This document shows positions 60,829 through 64,000 of a stretch of 64,000 nucleotides of DNA, piece after piece. The notes beneath the pieces are model-generated. The model did no database searches and had not been told where the DNA came from. It was given only the letters and a program-made list of their open reading frames with translations. Each line of letters opens with the position of its first letter. Position 1 is the stretch's first letter. Made by a program: the position numbers and the translations under genes. This DNA comes from Microvirga sp. BSC39 (GTDB lineage Bacteria > Pseudomonadota > Alphaproteobacteria > Rhizobiales > Beijerinckiaceae), in the NCBI RefSeq assembly GCF_000739015.1, contig NZ_JPUG01000065.1:1-64000 (forward strand), read 5' to 3'.

Positions 60829-61731
60829 ATGGCAAGGGTCCCTTCACCTGAACCACACTCCCCGGCTGGTGAAGATTCAGGGTCATGGCGCCATCCGTCC
60901 CTCCTCGTAGGATTGGTGGGCACCGGCATTCAGGCCTCCCGGACGCCTGCCCTCCACGAGCGGGAAGGCGCAATGCAGGGTTTGCGCTACGTCTACAAGC
61001 TGATTGACCTGGAGGCGCTAGGCCTCGATGCAGGTGCGCTCCCGGAGATCCTCACGGCCGCTCAGCGCTTCGGCTTCGCCGGGCTTAACATCACGCATCC
61101 CTGCAAGCAGGCCGTGATTCCGCTTCTCGACGAGCTGTCGCCCGATGCGGAAGCGCTCGGGGCCGTGAACACGGTCGTGCTGAAGGACGGCCGTCGCACT
61201 GGCCACAATACCGATTGGTGGGGCTTCGCCGAGAGCTTCAGGCGCGAACTGGAGGACGTGCGCCGCGACCGGGTCGTCCAGTTCGGCGCCGGCGGCGCGG
61301 GCGCGGCGGTCGCCCATGCCCTTCTCACCCTTGGCACGGGCGAAGTCGTTATCATCGACACAGATGAGGCCCGGTCCAGAGATCTCGCCGCCGCCCTATG
61401 TGAACGGTTCGGCAAAGGCCGCGCCTCCTCCGGCAGTTCGCCCGAAGAGGCACTGAGTTCGGCCGATGGCATGGTCAACACAACACCTCTGGGCATGGCA
61501 AAGTACCCCGGCATGGCGATCCCTCCAGACCTCCTGCGCTCCGACCTATGGATTGCCGACATCGTTTATTTCCCGCTTGAAACGGAGCTGCTGCGCCAGG
61601 CCCGTATCCGCGGCTGCCGCACCATGTCAGGTGGCGGCATGGCTGTCTTTCAGGCCATCGGGGCGTTCCAGCACTTTACAGGCCTGGAGGCGAATACGGA
61701 GCGGATGCTCCGTCACTTCAGCGAGATGTAG
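60829..61731 (+). CDS. aroE: Shikimate/quinate dehydrogenase (AroE family)
   Basis: 300 aa. Substrate loop GLVGTGIQASRTPALHEREG is of the catabolic quinate/shikimate dehydrogenase type (S-R-T/S-P) rather than the biosynthetic SxSxSP.IHN. Other sites: GLNITHPCKQAVIPLLDELS with catalytic Lys, GAVNTVVLKDGRRTGHNTDW with catalytic Asp, the nucleotide loop VQFGAGGAGAAVAHALLTLG followed by IIDTDEARS, suggesting NAD rather than NADP, and GGGMAVFQAIGAFQHFTG at the end. A TTG at 60820 overlaps the aroQ stop; ATG at 60829 is preferred, with GAAGG 10 nt upstream. It is the last gene of the TRAP operon. Confidence 0.92.
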   Translation: MARVPSPEPHSPAGEDSGSWRHPSLLVGLVGTGIQASRTPALHEREGAMQGLRYVYKLIDLEALGLDAGALPEILTAAQRFGFAGLNITHPCKQAVIPLLDELSPDAEALGAVNTVVLKDGRRTGHNTDWWGFAESFRRELEDVRRDRVVQFGAGGAGAAVAHALLTLGTGEVVIIDTDEARSRDLAAALCERFGKGRASSGSSPEEALSSADGMVNTTPLGMAKYPGMAIPPDLLRSDLWIADIVYFPLETELLRQARIRGCRTMSGGGMAVFQAIGAFQHFTGLEANTERMLRHFSEM

Positions 61732-61911
61732 ACGCAAATTCGAAACCGAGGCCGAGAATGCCCCCGAACCGACAGCCACGGCTGTGACGAGGCGCTTCAT
61801 GCGCGGGCTCAAGAGTCCAGCGCATTAGCCTGCAAGGCCCAGCAAAGCCACACGTGTGATCCTCTGCTCAGTGACTTGGCTTCAGCCCGCAATGAGATTC
61901 GGATCCTTTCC

Positions 61912-63405
61912 ATGAGGAACATTCAACTTCCTGACGTCGGCGTTACGATGGCGCTCGTGGCCAACCTGCAGGCGAGCCTGCCGGACTTCGGCCGCATCAT
62001 CGATCAGTGCGGGCATCCGGGCCCCGCCTTGCGGAAGCTTGGTCTTGTCCATTGGGAGAATGGACGCTTCGATACGGCAGCCCGAAGCTTTGAGGCCGCC
62101 CTCTCTCTCACGCCCAGAGATCCTGACCTCTGGCGCGATCTGGCAAGCGTCTACAGCGGCTCAGATCGCGACGAGCAGGCGCTGACGGCGATACGGACGT
62201 CCCTTGAGATCAATCCGTACAACGCACAATCCTGGCAGACGCTCGCCAGCGTGGCGGACCGGCTGGACGATATCGAAACGGCGGAAGACGCATACCGTCG
62301 CACGGCCGCTCTCAATCCGGAAGCCGCCGCTGCCCATCTTGGGCTTGGCCTTCTGATGTTCAGGAAAAAGCTCTACCAAGAGGCCCTGGCGGCCGTGCGG
62401 ACGTCTATCGCGATCGATCCCGTCAACGGCTTGGCCCATTACGCCCTCGGGCACCTGTGCTTCATAGCATCTGAATTCGCGGACTGCGCCAGAGCGTTCG
62501 ACGAGGCGGCACGGCTCACGTTGCCGCTCGATGCGGCAGCCCGGCAGAAGCGGGCGCGGGCCACGACATTCCAGGCTATGATCGAAGGCCGCGTTGAGGA
62601 GGCCCTTCGAGACTACAACGAGATTGCAGGCGAGGACCACGAGGATCTCGACATTATTAAGCGGGACGCCTTTTCCGTTCTCAGTGCCTCTGGTCACCTT
62701 GAAGCGGCCGCCGAGATCGGCCGGATGCGGCTTGCCGAGAAGCCCGACGACCCGGTCCGGCGCTATCTGCTCGATGCCGTCCTCGGGCGGAGCATGACGG
62801 CCGCACCTGCGGAGTACATTGAAACCTACTTCGATCAGTTCGCGCCACAGTTCGACAATAAACTGCTCGCGACACTCCAATACGATGGCCCGCGCCAGAT
62901 GACGAATCTGGTGGCAAGGCACCGGACCGGCTTTAAGCACATGCTCGATTTGGGATGCGGCACCGGACTTGCCGCTGCGGAACTGCTGCCCCTCGGCCCG
63001 ACCCTGACCGGCGTCGACATCTCGTCAGGCATGCTGGCCGAGGCGGCCAATCGCGGTGGATACACCGAGCTTGTCAAATCGGAGGCTGTGGCCTATCTCA
63101 AGGCGACGCCCAACCGCTTCGATCTCATCTTCGCCGCGGATTCGCTGATCTATTTTGGTGATCTCGGACCGCTCCTGCGCGCCGCGGCCGGTGCAATGGT
63201 GCAAGGGGGCCTGTTCGCCTTGAGCATCGAGGTCACCGCGGGAGACGGCTTCACGCTGCAGCCCTCCGGTCGTTTCGCCCACTCCCTTGAGTATCTCAAG
63301 ACAGCAGCCGACGACTTCACCATCCTGGAGACTATGGAAAGCGACATTCGGCTCGAGGCAGGGCGGCCGGTGGCCGGTCTCTACGTCATCATGGAAAGAC
63401 GTTGA
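61912..63405 (+). CDS. TPR protein fused to a SAM-dependent methyltransferase, 497 aa
   Basis: The N-terminal half (about 40-290) holds tetratricopeptide repeats (GLVHWENGRFDTAARSFEAA, DRDEQALTAIRTSLEINPYN, DDIETAEDAYRRTAALNPEA, KKLYQEALAAVRTSIAIDPV). The C-terminal part (about 300-495) is a class I methyltransferase: YIETYFDQFAPQFDNKLLAT, motif I HMLDLGCGTGLAAAELLPLG, VDISSGMLAEAANRG, DLIFAADSLIYFGDLGPLLR. This order (TPR then UbiE-like domain with AxxYIexyFDqfA) is a known conserved family, with small-molecule or protein substrate unknown. Start ATG 61912 is chosen over TTG 61876. Upstream 180 bp are non-coding. Confidence 0.85.
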   Translation: MRNIQLPDVGVTMALVANLQASLPDFGRIIDQCGHPGPALRKLGLVHWENGRFDTAARSFEAALSLTPRDPDLWRDLASVYSGSDRDEQALTAIRTSLEINPYNAQSWQTLASVADRLDDIETAEDAYRRTAALNPEAAAAHLGLGLLMFRKKLYQEALAAVRTSIAIDPVNGLAHYALGHLCFIASEFADCARAFDEAARLTLPLDAAARQKRARATTFQAMIEGRVEEALRDYNEIAGEDHEDLDIIKRDAFSVLSASGHLEAAAEIGRMRLAEKPDDPVRRYLLDAVLGRSMTAAPAEYIETYFDQFAPQFDNKLLATLQYDGPRQMTNLVARHRTGFKHMLDLGCGTGLAAAELLPLGPTLTGVDISSGMLAEAANRGGYTELVKSEAVAYLKATPNRFDLIFAADSLIYFGDLGPLLRAAAGAMVQGGLFALSIEVTAGDGFTLQPSGRFAHSLEYLKTAADDFTILETMESDIRLEAGRPVAGLYVIMERR

Positions 63406-63506
63406 CGACGCGGGGCCGACCGATCGAGGCTCTCTTCAAAGGTATTCGCCCTATCCACTAGTAGGCCGGGGCGCCCCGAGCAGGTCTCGTCGATCAAAAT
63501 CTTGAC

Positions 63507-63647
63507 GTGGATTGCCTCAATACCGGCGCCGGTGCCGATGCGGGGCGGCGGCTGGCCAAGGCCCTGCAGGAAACCACGATTCAGGACACTGTTTATTTAC
63601 GTGTTCTCACAGCCGGACAGATGCCTGACACCGGCCTCAGTCCTTGA
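63507..63647 (+). pseudogene. Possible remnant or small gene, 46 codons
   Basis: In the gap between the methyltransferase and RND genes a frame opens after a TAG at about 63459 and reads DQNLDVDCLNTGAGADAGRR followed by LAKALQETTIQDTVYLRVLT, ending TGA at 63645. Composition looks protein-like and GC3 is high, but there is no ATG (GTG at 63507 at best) and no clear ribosome binding site. It may be a decayed gene 3' end. Low confidence. Confidence 0.25.
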
Positions 63648-63675
63648 CATTACCGCCCCGGTGCAGCCCGGGACG

Positions 63676-64000
63676 TCATTCGGCAGCGATCCTTGAACGC
63701 GCGGTTGAGGGAGCGTGTGGTGGGACCGCGGGCACTGCTGTATCGAAGTCACTCGGCACGGGCTCGTCCTTCGGACCGATGAAGCGGCTGAACAGGCGGC
63801 TAAACAGACGCGATAGGTCGTCCATGAGGATGAAGAAGGCTGGCACGAACACCAGCGACAGCAAGGTTGAAACGATCAGTCCCCCGATCACCGCGATTGC
63901 CATCGGGGCACGGAATTCGCCGCCTGCACCCAGCGCCAGCGCGCTCGGCAGCATGCCGGCAGCCATGGCGATCGTGGTCATGACGATCGGCCGCGCCCGC
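63676..64000 (-). CDS. RND efflux transporter permease, C-terminal part (gene continues past window)
   Basis: The C-terminal about 108 residues of an AcrB/HAE1-type inner-membrane pump: [20 protein letters not shown], then [20 protein letters not shown] and [20 protein letters not shown], the last two helices of the family, then a cytoplasmic tail rich in Pro and Ala. The 5' part lies beyond 64000. Such pumps export drugs, solvents or metals with a periplasmic adaptor and outer-membrane channel, none of which is in the window. Confidence 0.93.
   Translation of the reverse strand, partial: RARPIVMTTIAMAAGMLPSALALGAGGEFRAPMAIAVIGGLIVSTLLSLVFVPAFFILMDDLSRLFSRLFSRFIGPKDEPVPSDFDTAVPAVPPHAPSTARSRIAAE

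Overview
The window is GC-rich, densely coded DNA from an alphaproteobacterium, most likely of the Hyphomicrobiales (Rhizobiales), possibly near Methylobacteriaceae such as Microvirga. This rests on a 5S rRNA followed closely by initiator tRNA-Met, an ATP12 chaperone, an alphaproteobacterial-type IlvD, propionyl-CoA and methylcrotonyl-CoA carboxylase subunits, TRAP and Rbs-type transporters and a fused QuiC. The genus is a guess. No phage, transposase, plasmid or CRISPR sequence was seen, so this looks like ordinary chromosome with some catabolic and envelope islands.

Layout. 1-0.5 kb: tail of an rRNA operon (5S, tRNA-fMet). 0.7-15 kb: mostly housekeeping and unknown genes (a protein with two possible HTH modules and a coiled coil, aldo/keto reductase, old yellow enzyme, exonuclease III, ilvD with a Sel1 protein, mccB, lipB) and tRNA-Leu(GAG). 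15-36 kb: mgtE, a GH25 muramidase lipoprotein, ivd, GST, RraA-like, YdcF, DUF3253/DUF599, rhodanese, acylphosphatase, a solute-binding lipoprotein coupled to a CDF transporter, pccA, an MhqO/MhqD-like pair, a Cds1/cysteine synthase-like enzyme, an OpgC/SGNH pair, a small secreted protein with a duplicated motif, and pccB. Three intergenic regions carry extragenic palindromic repeats.

37-47.4 kb is the most unusual block. A 1057-residue TPR/outer-membrane-barrel protein (BcsC-like) diverges from a BcsA-like processive family 2 glycosyltransferase that lacks PilZ and has a variant QxxRW motif. An unknown single-pass membrane protein follows. Next come the three parts of a partner-switch module (RsbW-like kinase, STAS antagonist, membrane SpoIIE-type phosphatase), then a divergent GH10 glycanase and a GAF protein. 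It reads as a candidate beta-glucan secretion locus joined to a partner switch.

47.4-54 kb is an L-fucose-type sugar catabolic locus: FucU mutarotase and a sugar 1-dehydrogenase leftward; an Rbs-type ABC transporter and a lactonase rightward. 54-61.7 kb is a quinate/shikimate catabolic locus: fused 3-dehydroshikimate dehydratase (QuiC), two tandem paralogous GntR/FCD regulators, a TRAP transporter, an AroQ-like protein lacking two expected active-site residues, and an AroE/quinate dehydrogenase. Its expected end product is protocatechuate. The window ends with a TPR-methyltransferase fusion and the C-terminus of an RND efflux pump.

All calls come from reading sequence and translations by eye. 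No database search was run.
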